Of a DNA stretch of 64,000 nucleotides, positions 49,385 to 59,760 are shown piece by piece. Under the pieces are notes generated by a model that saw only the letters and a list, made by a program, of their open reading frames with translations, did not search any database and had not been told where the DNA came from. Location: the NCBI RefSeq assembly GCF_023065955.2, contig NW_026623100.1, positions 68,452,727-68,516,726 on the forward strand, written 5' to 3'. The number at the start of each line of letters is the position of its first letter. Position 1 is the first letter of the stretch. The translations under genes were made by a program, and so were the position numbers. The stretch is from Ursus arctos. Lineage: Eukaryota; Chordata; Mammalia; Carnivora; Ursidae.

Positions 49385-49568
49385 GAGACCATGCATGCGA
49401 GCAGGGAGAGAGGGAAGAGAGGGAAGGAGAAGAAGAGGGAAAGAATCCCAAGCAGACTCTGTGCTGAGCATGCAGCTGACATGGGGCTCATTCTGACGAC
49501 CCCTAGATCATGACCTGACTTGAAACCAAGAGTCTAACACTCAAATGACTGAGCCACTCAGGCACCCC
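49385..49568 (-). mobile_element. SINEC, antisense, lacking its 3' tail
   Basis: Older-type antisense SINEC: GA-rich body, 'tgacatggggctcattctg', 'gatcatgacctgacttgaa' and 'gactgagccactcaggcac'. The usual T-rich start (complement of the poly-A tail) is absent, and no target-site duplication is visible. L1 text on its left is RT N-terminus, while text on its right is ORF2 C-terminus. Confidence 0.88.
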
Positions 49569-49757
49569 AAAACTAAAAAGCTTCTGCACAGCAAAAGGCA
49601 CAATCAATAGAGTGCAGAGAGTACCTATGGAGTGGGAGAAGATATTTGTAAACCACACATATGATAAGGAGTTAATATCCAAAATATATTAGAAACTCAA
49701 AAAACTCAGGAACAAAAATCAATAAATAAATATCCTGATTTAAAAATGGGCAAAGGA

Positions 49758-49951
49758 TGGGGCACATGGGTGTTTCAGTCGTTAAGCGTCTGACTCTTAG
49801 TTTCAGCTCAGGTCATGATCTCAGGGTCCTGAAATCCAGCTCCTCACTGGGCTCCGTGCTCAGCAGGGAGTCCGCTTGAGATTCTCTTTCTCCCTCTCCC
49901 TTTGGTCCTCTCCCTATTTTTGCTCTCTCTCAAATAAGTAAATATTTTTTT
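49758..49951 (+). mobile_element. SINEC (Can-SINE)
   Basis: Sense copy: 'ggggcacatgggtgtttca', 'cgttaagcgtctgactctt', 'gtcatgatctcagggtcct', a CT-rich body, then an A/T-rich tail. A perfect 16-bp target-site duplication, aaaaatgggcaaagga, is at 49742-49757 and 49953-49968, within L1 sequence. Confidence 0.95.
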
Positions 49952-50292
49952 AAAAAATGGGCAAAGGACTTTGAATAAACATTTCTCAAAAGAAGATAAA
50001 CAGATGGACAAAAAAATGTCCACAGCACTAATTATCAGGAATGCAATTCAAAACGAACAAGATATCACTTCAAACCTGTAGAATGACTATTAACAAAAGG
50101 ACAAAAGATCGCCAGAGTTGGTGAGGATATGGGGGAAAGGGACCCCTTGTACACTGTTGGTACATTGTTGAATGTAAATTGGTATAGCCATATGCAAACC
50201 AATATGGACATTCCTAAATAATTAAAAGGAGAATTACCATATGATTCGGTAATCCCTCTTCTGGGTATATAGTCAAAGGAAATCAGATTCTT

Positions 50293-50495
50293 TTTTTTTT
50301 TTTTTTCTAAGATTTTATTTATTTATTCGACAGGATAGAGACAGCCAGCTAGAGAGGGAACACAAGCAGGGGGAGTGGGAGAGGAAGAAGCAGGCTCATA
50401 GCAGAGGAGCCTGATGTGGGGCTCGATCCCACAATGCCGGGATCACGCCCTGAGCCGAAGGCAGACGCTTAACCGCTGTGCCACCCAGGCGCCCC
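50293..50495 (-). mobile_element. SINEC, young arctoid-type subfamily, antisense
   Basis: Opens with about 18 T, then 'taagattttatttatttat', 'gacagccagctagagag', 'ggaacacaagcagggggag', ending 'tgccacccaggcgcccc'. A perfect 16-bp target-site duplication, aggaaatcagattctt, is at 50277-50292 and 50496-50511. It splits the host L1. Confidence 0.97.
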
Positions 50496-50611
50496 AGGAA
50501 ATCAGATTCTTGAACAGATATCTATATTCCCATGTTCGCTGCAATATTATTCACAATGGCCAAGGTATGGAAGCATCCTAAGTTCCTGTCCACAGATGAA
50601 TGGATAAAGAA

Positions 50612-50815
50612 AATGTGATATATAGATATAGATATATATGTATCTATATATCACATTATCATTATATATAGATATAGATATCTCTCTATATAAAGGACAT
50701 TACATATGTAATATTATGTAACATTATATTATATACATTATATAAAATTATATATATATTTATATAAAGGAACATTGATATCACATTGTATATATCTATA
50801 TCTATATATATAAAG
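50612..50815. repeat. AT-rich (TATA/GATA) palindromic repeat inside L1
   Basis: About 200 bases of tatatagatata, tatctatatat and tatatataaa variants. They appear to have expanded from the L1 phrase that normally reads tatatatacacaatgg. A unit containing tatataaaggaacatt occurs twice near its end (about 50760 and 50808), and several stretches are self-complementary. Confidence 0.88.
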
Positions 50816-51350
50816 GAACATTATTCTGCTTTAAAAAAGAAGGAAATCTTGCCATTTACCACCACATTGATGAACCTGGAGGGCATATGCTAATTGAAAT
50901 AAGCCAAATACTACAGGACAAATACTGGAGACAAATACTATGTGATCTCACTTATATGCAGAATTTTAAAAAGTCAAACTCATAAGAGCGGAGAGTGCGG
51001 TTGCCAGGGACTGAGGGGTGGGGGCAATTGGGAGCTGTTGTTCCAAGGGTACAAAATCTCAGTTATAGAGGATGTGTAAGTTTCAGAGAGCTAATGTACA
51101 GCATGGTGACTACAGTTAATTGTACTGTATTATATACTTGAAATTTGCAAAGAGAGTAAATCTTAAGTATACTCACCATATACACACACAAAAAGGTAAC
51201 TATGTGAGGTGATGGATATGTTAATTAACCTGACTGTGGTGATCATTTCACAAAACATCACTTTGTACACCTTAAAAATGCACAGTTTAAATATATGAAA
51301 ATAGAAATTTTTGTCAATTATACCTCAATAAAGCTGAGGAAAGAAAGAAA

Positions 51351-51899
51351 AGACGAGGCTGGAATTTAGCTCTAAAATAGAACATGTATACTCCCCCCAA
51401 TTCCATTCAATGAAAAAAAGAATTTATGTCATCCTCTAAAATATCCTAACATATATTTTATATAATAGTCCATTTGGACAGTAATACATGTATATAATTT
51501 TGAAGTGAACAAATGTACATACTCTTGGGGCACCAGTTAAATTCTTTTTACCGAGGGACTGCACAGTTAAGATGATGAGACCTTTAATTTGGGGGATTAT
51601 TACTTTTTTGACTTCTTTCACTAGTCCTAAGGCATTAGCAATCTTTCAGCCAAAGGAATTTCCTCATTGTCCCTTGCAAACGCCATGATTTTTTTCAACT
51701 TCTGCAATCTTACCTTTCTGGCTCTTCATATTTTGAAGGTCTTACAACTTTGTCTCTGTCTCTCCAGAGACCCATGCAAAGATTTTGGAGATCTGTGCAA
51801 AGATTTCTTCATCCCTGCTTCATTCTCTGGACACTCCAACCTCTAACTCCGACTGTTCTTCTCTTGGCCACTCATCCAAGAATTTCCAGTCACGCATCC
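51351..51899. other. Unassigned non-coding DNA
   Basis: No recognised repeat or gene. Confidence 0.4.
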
Positions 51900-52020
51900 A
51901 ACATCTCTTATGTTGATCTCTTTGTCTTGAGGTTTTCCATGAGTCTTTGCCATCCCAACTTGATTCTAAGATCCTGAGGACAAGGTCTGTGCCTTTTATT
52001 TCCCAGAACGCCCGTCTGTG
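51900..52020 (+). mobile_element. Possible L2 3' fragment
   Basis: Weak L2-tail resemblance: 'ttgattctaagatcctgag' followed by 'gacaaggtctgtgcctttt'. Confidence 0.3.
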
Positions 52021-52204
52021 GTAGTTACAGGGATGGCCATAATGGGAATTGGGGATGACGATGATGTCTAGTCCTCTGAACTTTAGTATACTAAACTTCA
52101 GCGAGGTAGGTATTAGCCATTGTTTGGCAAAACCACTGAGTCATGTTTTCCTGTGATGGTAGGTGCTCAACACGGAAGCTGACAGGGTGGATCCTTACGT
52201 AGGG
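52021..52204. other. Short unassigned gap
   Basis: Nothing recognised. Confidence 0.4.
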
Positions 52205-52410
52205 TGCGATAACGTGGCATAGTAGAAATAACATCGGTTTTTTCTATAAAGAACCAGGTTCAAATCCCAGCTCCACTATTCACAAATTTTGGGTAAGTCT
52301 CTTAAATCCTCTCAGTCTCTTTCTTTATTTGTAAAACAGAAATAGATCCAAGCATGCAATAAATATCAAATATCATGTAAGTAAATCCCACAGTAGGTGT
52401 TCGGAGTATC
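52205..52410 (-). mobile_element. MIR SINE, antisense
   Basis: Complement of MIR: 'ggttcaaatcccagctcca', 'gggtaagtctcttaaatcc', 'tctcagtctctttcttta', 'tttgtaaaacagaaatag' and 'cccacagtaggtgttcgg'. The order is intact. Confidence 0.85.
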
Positions 52411-54679
52411 ATAGGTGTGATAATGACATAATGACCTGCTGGGTACACACTGATAGCTTAGTAAGCCCTGTCTGTTCCATCACTGATTACCTGAAGTGTC
52501 AGGGCCTCACACAACCTACCCGGTTCTGACTAGCCAGGCCTATTTCAGGTTTTTAAAGGATTTATGTGCTTGCTACCAACAGACTAAGATTCCACTCACA
52601 GTTCTGTTCTAGCCCAAGTCCCCCAAAGGACTGTGACATATCCCCCTCAGCTCTGTCACCTCCTTACCTCTCACCTGGAGGCTCCTTTCCTTTCCCTGAT
52701 CTTGCTGAGAGAATGGTTAATGAAGAGGAAGTCTCAGATCCTTGTATCATTGTTCTTTATTTTTGTATTTTGTTTTGTTTTGCTTCATTTTTGCACCTGA
52801 GAACAAGCAGAGGGCCTAGGTTTTCTCCAGGCATCATGGAATGAGCAGGATTTAATTACTGCTGAAGGGCTGGTACAAAAGGTTATCCAACAGTGTGCGA
52901 TCTTATTTGGCATTGAACTTTGAAGCTGAGAATTATGGATTGTGGAACAAGATACAACCGTCTGCTGCTGTCTCAGAGCTGGGAATATAGAATTTGGAGG
53001 AAACTGGGTTAGAGCTGATGGGACCTCTCAGGGAGGTCAGAAAGAAACTAACTAGCCATCCATAAAGCTGTCGGAGCAGTTATTTGAAGGAAAAGGCCGA
53101 GGCTTCTCTTCCATGTTTCTAAAAACTTCAAATAAAAATAGACAATTCTGCATTGACATAGATATGAAATGAGCAGCAATTGAGGGCATCAAATTCAGAA
53201 ATGAAACTGAGGTAACCTGTCATTGCTCTGAGGAAAAAGTGTGAAATTGGTAGCCACGGCCCAAGCTGGGGAGATGCTGAACGAGGGGAGAATTTTTCTT
53301 TCAGACTTATCTAAAGCCACAAGAGAAATGGCATGACCAGGGAGTGAAGGAAAGAAAGGAGTCCTGACACCATTGTTACAAATGCAGGGCCAAGCCTGGA
53401 GCCAAGTGTCCATCATTCCTTCAGTTTTACCTTGAAGAGGCAGAGCTGGGCTGCCTGCTGACGTTGGAGAATTGCACCTCTCATGTTCCTTTGCTAACTG
53501 TCAGACTGCTTGGCATTTTGTGATATGGCATCCAGAAACCTAGGCAGGGTCTTGATAAAATTGGGAAGTGTGCATATAGGCCCTCTCTCTGGATGAGCAT
53601 TATTCTCCAATCTTCTGCTCTTCCCGGGTATCCAATCTATTTAATATTCGTGCAAGTCTGCATTGGGTTTGAGGCAAGCTGTTAATTATCTAACCTACTT
53701 CAAGTCTGCAAAGTTTCATACCCCTAGAGCCTTTGCAGTGTCTAGAATAGTGGTAGATAAAGCAAGGTAGTTGAACTACATAGACCCTCTGACTTCTTGA
53801 GTTTTGCTACTGGCCAATTGACCTTGGGAAGGTTACTCAAAAACAGAGCTTACTCTCTCCTCTCCAACTGTCATCTGTATCCACTATAGTGCTCCAATGG
53901 GATTATCAGGCTTGCCCCAGCCTCTTAGTCTAGTTTATAAGTACTTTCCATGGCAGGAATCTCACTTTCCCTAGAGTACTGCCCATCTTTGAACAGGTCT
54001 GACTATTATAAAGGTTTCCCTGCTAATAGAGTAAAAAGTTTGCAAATCTACTGATTCATCAGGCCCACACAAAGAGTTGCTGTTACTTTCATCAAATTGT
54101 AACATTTTCTTGGATGCTCATTTTTAACAAAAACATATCCATTTGGCTACAAGGATGACCTTTTCTGCCTCCTTACCCCTCTATGCTGGAAGTCTTCATT
54201 TCCTGATGCCTGCTGCTAATATAAGACACATGTTGAAATGTTTATGCTAATTAGGCTTTGATTGGAATCTCAGAAACAAGTTAAAATGACAAGTTTTATC
54301 CCATTGATGAATTAATTAATGAAACGAAATTGCTGTTATGCTGTTTGAAATCGGCTCTCTGATTTTTGCAAAAGACAGGAGGATTTTCTACTCTAAAACC
54401 CAGTAGTTTTTAGGCAGAAAGGCGTGAAGGAGTTATATGTTTTGAGGTCGAAGTGCTGAGGGATAAAAAGGGACCATTCTTTTGGTGAATAAGTGACTAG
54501 CAATGGTGGATTATAAGAGCAGGCATTCATTCATGTGACTGTGTGTATGAGTGAGAAGGACGTATTGAAAGAGCAGGTAGAGGGATCAGTGGCCTATGTC
54601 TGTGGTTCTAATAAGATGAAATTTTCCCAACTGAGTCCTATTTGGAAAGTTCAACTCTTAAATGATGTCTCAGTATGTA
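52411..54679. other. Long mostly unique interval; candidate regulatory block near its end
   Basis: About 2.3 kb with no confident repeat (a weak antisense MIR trace may lie near 53740-53850). At 54230-54480 there is an octamer-like atgctaat (54244-54251) and an aattaattaat cluster (54310-54320) in complex sequence with isolated CpGs. No exon-like frame. Confidence 0.35.
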
Positions 54680-55195
54680 TTATGGTTTTCCAGAGAAACA
54701 GCACCAGTAGGATATGTGTTTATATCTCCTATTGATCATCAGTAGGATTGAATACCAATAGGATGGAAATATATATATCTCTATATATCTCCTATTGAGG
54801 AATTGCCTTGCACAAATATGGAGGTTGAAAAGTGACATGTAAGCTGGAGAGTCAGGAAATGTGGTGGCGCAATTCTGGTCTCAGTCTGAAGGCCTGAGAA
54901 CAAGGAGGACTACTGTTATAAATCTCAGTCCAAGGAGAAAAGACAGGTGTCCCAGCTCAAGCAGGCAGGCGGGAAGCAAAAAAGGCAAATTCTTCCTTTC
55001 TCTGCTTTTTTGTTTTATTCAGGCCCTTAAGGGATCAGTTGCTCATCCACATGGGGAAGGGTAATCTACTCTCTGGAGTCCACGTTCAAATGCTAACCTC
55101 ATCCGGAATCACCCTTACAGACGCACCCAGAGAGAACGCTTCATCTGGGTACCCGTTGGCCCTACCAAGTTGACACGTAGAATAAACTATCACAA
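54680..55195 (-). mobile_element. MLT2-like ERVL LTR, antisense
   Basis: Reads as the complement of an MLT2-type LTR: 'tatggttttccagagaaac', 'agcaccagtaggatatgtg', an ATAT/CTCT stretch, 'gaggaattgccttgcac', 'agtctgaaggcctgaga', 'acatggggaagggtaatct', 'ttcatctgggtacccgtt' and 'accaagttgacacgtagaa', ending tatcaca. It is a decayed solo copy with no internal region seen. Confidence 0.8.
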
Positions 55196-55624
55196 AGTGT
55201 GTCCTGAATAACATGTTGGTGAGGTCAGTCATTGTTCACAATGCACCAGGGCCCTGAAAGAAGCCCACTTTTTAAATAAAACTTCAAAATAAATATATAT
55301 TTTTTCTCTCAAGAAAGTAAACATGAAATAGCCTAGCTATCCGGGGAATTAGTTTTGTTTTTTTTTTTTTTTTCATATGAATCATTTGGCCATCAGAATC
55401 TAAAAGCTCACTTATGATGAGCAATGGGCACATTGATACCAGAGAGTAACCTAGTTAGTTTAATAACCCCACACGGCAGAGCATCCTAAAAAGGGCAAGG
55501 GGCTTATCCCAGATCACACATTCTGCCTCTGGGTGAAATGAGACAAAATGCGTATTTCTTCACCTGTGTAGGCTTTTTCTACTGTTTTGATTATGTGAAA
55601 CAAGGCATTGTAATAATGTCAGAA
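55196..55624. other. Unassigned DNA with a poly-T run
   Basis: A T homopolymer of about 17 lies at about 55355-55371. A weak MIR-like phrase ('ttatcccagatcacaca') occurs near 55504. Confidence 0.4.
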
Positions 55625-55745
55625 AAAAAAATAATCATTCAAGGAAATTGAAGTCCAAAGACAAAACATGAATTGCCTGAGGCCACCCAACAGATTATGA
55701 TAGACACAGACTGTATGCCAGGGCATTTACCAAAGCCATAATGAG
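55625..55745 (+). mobile_element. MIR fragment
   Basis: Core-like order: 'gaaattgaagtccaaagac', 'atgaattgcctgaggccac' and 'gactgtatgccagggca'. Partial and diverged. Confidence 0.55.
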
Positions 55746-56079
55746 TAAATTCAGACTTGGTTTCTATTGGCCTGTCTAGTCTCTGAGTTAATGTTAAAAT
55801 GAGTTTTAAAATAAATGTCCCCAATACATGACAGTGTGTTTCTATGTTCACAAGTCATGCATTTCACTTTGGTCAATCAGGCTGAAGAAACACACTTTTG
55901 TCCTCCATGACTGTGATTTAGATAGAACTTGTATTTGAGTGGTAATTCCTGGTGTTGCAAGTCCTGAGATTGCAGAATTCTTTAACAGATTCATTAATGT
56001 TCTTTCTTCACAAGGAAAATAACCAGAGCTTAACATAGTTTAATTCCAATGAGCATGTAATTTGGATTTAGGATATGCA
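55746..56079. other. Unassigned non-coding DNA
   Basis: No recognised repeat or gene. Confidence 0.4.
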
Positions 56080-56450
56080 TGTCATTATGCTTGGTGCTGG
56101 CTAAAGTACAAAGATGAGTAAGTTCTGGACCTTTTATTCTTTAGCTGACTCTGTATTTAAGGGAGCAAATGTGTTTTTTTAAAAAAAGTAATTTTGGTAC
56201 AAAGCAGAATGAACGGCATTCTCCTGGAGAGGTACATGCGATGGGCTGTGGAACCTGCTAATTAAGAACAATTTAATGGGGTAGGGGTATCTGAAAAGTT
56301 GCATGAAACAATTAGTATTTATGTAAAGCTTAAAAAATTAATGAGATTTTTGATTGAAGAAAAGGGAAAGACAGCCATTCTGAGCCATAGGAACAGCACG
56401 GAAAAGGATCTATGTGCGAGGACAGGAAAGGCATTATGGGTGAAGGACAA
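56080..56450 (-). mobile_element. L2 3' region, antisense
   Basis: Antisense L2 order: 'gcttggtgctggctaaagt', 'acaaagatgagtaagttct', then after a diverged middle 'gccataggaacagcacgga', 'tctatgtgcgaggacagg' and 'aaaggcattatgggtgaag'. Confidence 0.55.
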
Positions 56451-57867
56451 GTAACTCGTCAAGACTTAAGAGACTGTGAGATGCAGACACATACAGCCGT
56501 ATTTACTTGTGTAGTCTAGATTTAAGCTTATAATCTACTTGAATTGCCAACGTGTACCTATGGAGGTCCAGTAATGACACATTCTTTGTGTAATGAGCAG
56601 TTACTATCTAGGATTGAGAATGAGCTCAGCATGCATTTAGTCATGTCTCCTCCCTGTCCTAAGATGACATGGAGCCTGTGGCTGCAACACAATGGTGATA
56701 AATACAAGAGAGGCTCACATTGCTCCTGCAACATGCTTTCAGGTAGCCATGCTAGTTTCATTGTATTAAAGGAATGGATAAATTTAGCCTAGACCTATAA
56801 TTTAAATGACTGGCAATTCACTAACTATTTAAGTGCATTTGGCAGAAAACATATTTATTTTCTGGCTTTAAACTGCAATAGAGTCTTTATAATTCACACC
56901 AGATTTGGAACCTGTTCAGAAACACTTAGTTAAATTAATGAGATATTACCTACTACTGTTTTTCAATAGCGTCAGTCATGCTACCCAGTGGAAGTTGTGT
57001 TTTTGGAGACCCTGTTAGATCCAAATCCAACTCAGGGATGTGTTTGTCTAATTGATAAGAATGGCACTTGATTGATTCGAGCAATTTTCTCTGAGAACTC
57101 TCCATAACACATGCTTGCTGTATTTGTTGTAAGTTGGTGTCGTGTGTGTAGTTGGTAGGTGCCAGGATTTGTCCACTCATTGACCTCTTCTCAGGCTTAC
57201 TCCCCGCACTGCCCACCTACCTTACATACTTTTCTTTTGCACATGAACAGAAATAGGACCTCAGCAGACATTGAGTAAACCTGATATCATTCTAATAACA
57301 ATAGTCATATTATTAGTGTCCAATGGGTTTTCATTGCTACGGGATCAATATTTTACATGCCCTTCTCATAGCATTGCAGAATTTCCTTCTAAGCAGGTTA
57401 GCAATTGTATCAGACTCAGCTACACTGTTAGACTCCCGGTCCGGGCAGTTTTGCTTCCCAAGACAAGCCTTCAGCATGAAACACAACTGTAACAATATTC
57501 CACTCAATATTTTTATATGTAAATATTCTTCACATGCCATTCAAAAAAATAAGGATAATGATATAATTTGGAAATATAATACCAGATTTGCAATAGTCAT
57601 CATTCATTGTAAAACATTCTTCTTGTATTAGAAAGAAATAAATGCTAACTATAAAGATGACATCTTAGATTTTCCCTACTCCACTCTGTCCTGTAATATC
57701 AGAAAGTATCCATACAAAAATTTGTCAAACTCAATGACAACTTTCTCGCTCACAGCTAAAGAGCAACTCTAAGTTTGAAATATTATGATTGGTTATAAGA
57801 ACAAGTGTCATTTTGTTTTTGCTGATATCTCTAATATCAGGAAAAGGTTTTCTTCTCCAAAAGCCCT
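56451..57867. other. Unassigned unique interval
   Basis: About 1.4 kb with no recognised repeat. A minus-strand frame of 87 codons at 56953-57216 has an ordinary amino-acid composition but a stop directly upstream, a non-ATG first codon and no recognisable family; I do not call it a gene. Confidence 0.35.
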
Positions 57868-58305
57868 TTGATGACAGTAACAAACTTTTACATCCTGTAT
57901 CCAGGAAGAGAATATTTTGATGAAGAAGAAAGGAGAATGGAGGGGGTGGATCAGTGTAACTTGTTGAGGGGCAAGATAATGGGTTCACGTAGAAGTGAAA
58001 TCCTAAATCTGCCATCTCTCACTCCTCAAACCCTGTCAAAGGCTTTGGCCCAGCAGGTATTCATGGAAACATCATGGGGTGCATATAAAGTTCAAGGCCT
58101 AGATTTCCTTAGTTGCATTTCTAGCTTTGAGCCTGCTGGCTGCTGGAACAGGGAAGTGGAAGCTAGTCAGGAGCACACGCTGCTCAGCACAGGTCCCACT
58201 GGGTATAACAGAAAGTCGGAGCACAGCCTCAAGATCCCGGTTAATGAAGGAGTAGTTTCTGCTAGGTCCCGAAGGGGTCACAAGAAAAAGGGGGGCTTGC
58301 ACTAG
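57868..58305 (+). other. 145-codon open frame of unknown status
   Basis: The longest plus-strand open frame outside recognised repeats and simple sequence. The encoded chain would be charged, with an acidic/basic start (FDEEERRME) and a basic end (RSRRGHKKKG). It has no signal peptide, membrane segment or domain I can recognise. An antisense frame (58099-58347) overlaps its 3' half, and there is no visible promoter, splice arrangement or nearby polyadenylation signal. At this length it can occur by chance in GC-richer intergenic DNA. I do not recognise it and think it is most likely not a gene. Confidence 0.12.
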
Positions 58306-58439
58306 GGACAGAGATCTTTGATTCAAGATTGGATGAAAGACCATCATTTTCTATATAAGTGCCCCCCCAATGCCCCCACAGATTCCATAGCACACATTCT
58401 ATTTTCAATCTAGTGCAATAAGGCAGGACGATTTTTGTA

Positions 58440-59400
58440 ATCATTAGGAAGAAATTTTGAATTAAGCTTTTATTCTGTTTTCTTTTGCTCTTGAAACCAA
58501 ACTTCTGCCCAATTTGTCAATTCCAAAGAAAAAGACAACTAATCCCTCTAATAGAAATCATCAGGATTTCTTAAACATAAAAATGAATAAGAGAGGGGGG
58601 GAAAGGATTTCTGCATGAAAGTTAATTTTATGATATTGCAGCATAAATTGTGACCTGGCAGTTCCTTCTGCAGTTTAATAGAACTGGCAGCAGGCACCAT
58701 GACTTAAGCAGACTCTGTATAATGAGAAGCAAAGACAAATCGGTGTGAAGGACAGGGAGAAGGGCATTACTGCTTCCCTCCTGGAAGATTAAAAATAGTA
58801 AAATATTGCAACCAGAATTTATCTAAAAAGAGATACTATCTCAGAAAGAGGGGGGAAAAAAGATTTTAAGAGACCGCCATAGCACAGTGTCTGATGAACA
58901 GAGCCAGAGAGCCTGGTGCTGGCATTTGAAAGAAGTCTGTGAGGGTTGACCATTCTCCTAAAGACCTGGTGGCAGGTAATTTCTGACATTATAATTTTGA
59001 AATGGGACAATTTTCTAAAGCATAATTAGAGTAAAATGAGTATATTACTCCTTCTGCACAGTGAAATGCAGGCGAGAGGCTTGGGTGTACTAAATAAATG
59101 AGAGAATTTATTGTTACAGGACAAGAGTCAGTCTGCACTGTCAACCAGGCGGGTGACTTCCTCAGAGTGCTGTCCTGAGGAGCCCAAGCACGTGCGACAG
59201 GCCTGCTCTGAGCTCCATATCCACAGGAGCTATATCAGAGCAATTTCCAAAATTACACAGGGCATGCAGCTTCTAAATCTCCTAGCAGAACAGCCATATT
59301 ATCCTGAGGACTTGCAATAACAGGAATTATATGCAATTTTCTGATAATGACTCCATTAATGTGAGTCACTGCTGACAATACAATTTGTTAAACATTGCTG
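58440..59400. other. Repeat-free block; candidate conserved non-coding element
   Basis: Nearly 1 kb without transposon text. It is dense in AT-type transcription-factor cores in complex sequence, for example 'gcataattagagtaaaatg' near 59019 and 'actccattaatgtgagtca' near 59350. The composition resembles developmental enhancers, but conservation cannot be tested from one sequence. Confidence 0.35.
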
Positions 59401-59564
59401 GATTCCTAAATCTTACATTCCGTCACTCTGAAATCCATCTTTACCAGCACTGCCATCATTACAATGGTTGTCATCATCGTCATCGTAAGCATCAGCATCA
59501 TCAGAATAGCTATGGATGTGTTTGGGTTCCCCAATATGATCTTTTCTTAATGTCACTAACATTT

Positions 59565-59748
59565 CATTCATTCATTCATTCATTCATTCATTTTAGAAGG
59601 GGGGAGGGGCAGGGGGCGAGAGAATCTTAAGCAGGCTCCATGCCCAGTGTGGAACCTGACTCAGGGCTCCATCTCACAACCCTAAGACCATGACCTGAGC
59701 TGAAATCAAGAGTCAGCTGCTTAACCGACTGAGCCACCCACCTGCCCC
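59565..59748 (-). mobile_element. SINEC (Can-SINE), antisense, with (CATT)n at its tail end
   Basis: A (CATT)n run of about seven units (59565-59592) replaces the usual T-rich tail complement. It is followed by 'ccatctcacaaccctaag', 'accatgacctgagctgaaa' and 'accgactgagccacccacc'. The target-site duplication tcactaacattt is at 59553-59564 and 59749-59760. Confidence 0.94.
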
Positions 59749-59760
59749 TCACTAACATTT

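Larger units (their letters stand above)
48500..51350 (+). mobile_element. Sense L1 relic with internal deletion and nested SINEs
   Basis: Old L1 (L1MA/MB-like). It starts in ORF2 just after the endonuclease core ('tctgaccacaatggtatga') and keeps the RT entry motif GPDGF, intact at 49268-49282, followed by SAEFYQ. The rest of the RT is missing. Text resumes at 49570 with 'aaaagcttctgcacagcaa' (ORF2 C-terminus) and continues through 'gtacactgttggtacattg' and 'gatgaatggataaagaaaa'. The 3' UTR at about 51060-51345 ends 'caattatacctcaataaag'. Three SINEs (49385, 49758, 50293) and an AT-rich expansion (50612-50815) interrupt it. Stops and indels make it inactive. Confidence 0.88.

Noticed and set aside
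54760..54800. ATAT/CTCT simple repeat as an independent microsatellite
   Set aside because: It sits where MLT2-type LTRs normally carry a simple AT/CT stretch, so it is part of that element.
56953..57216. 87-codon minus-strand frame with ordinary protein-like composition
   Set aside because: There is a stop directly upstream, the first codon is not ATG, no splice context is visible and no family is recognisable. Chance is the better explanation.
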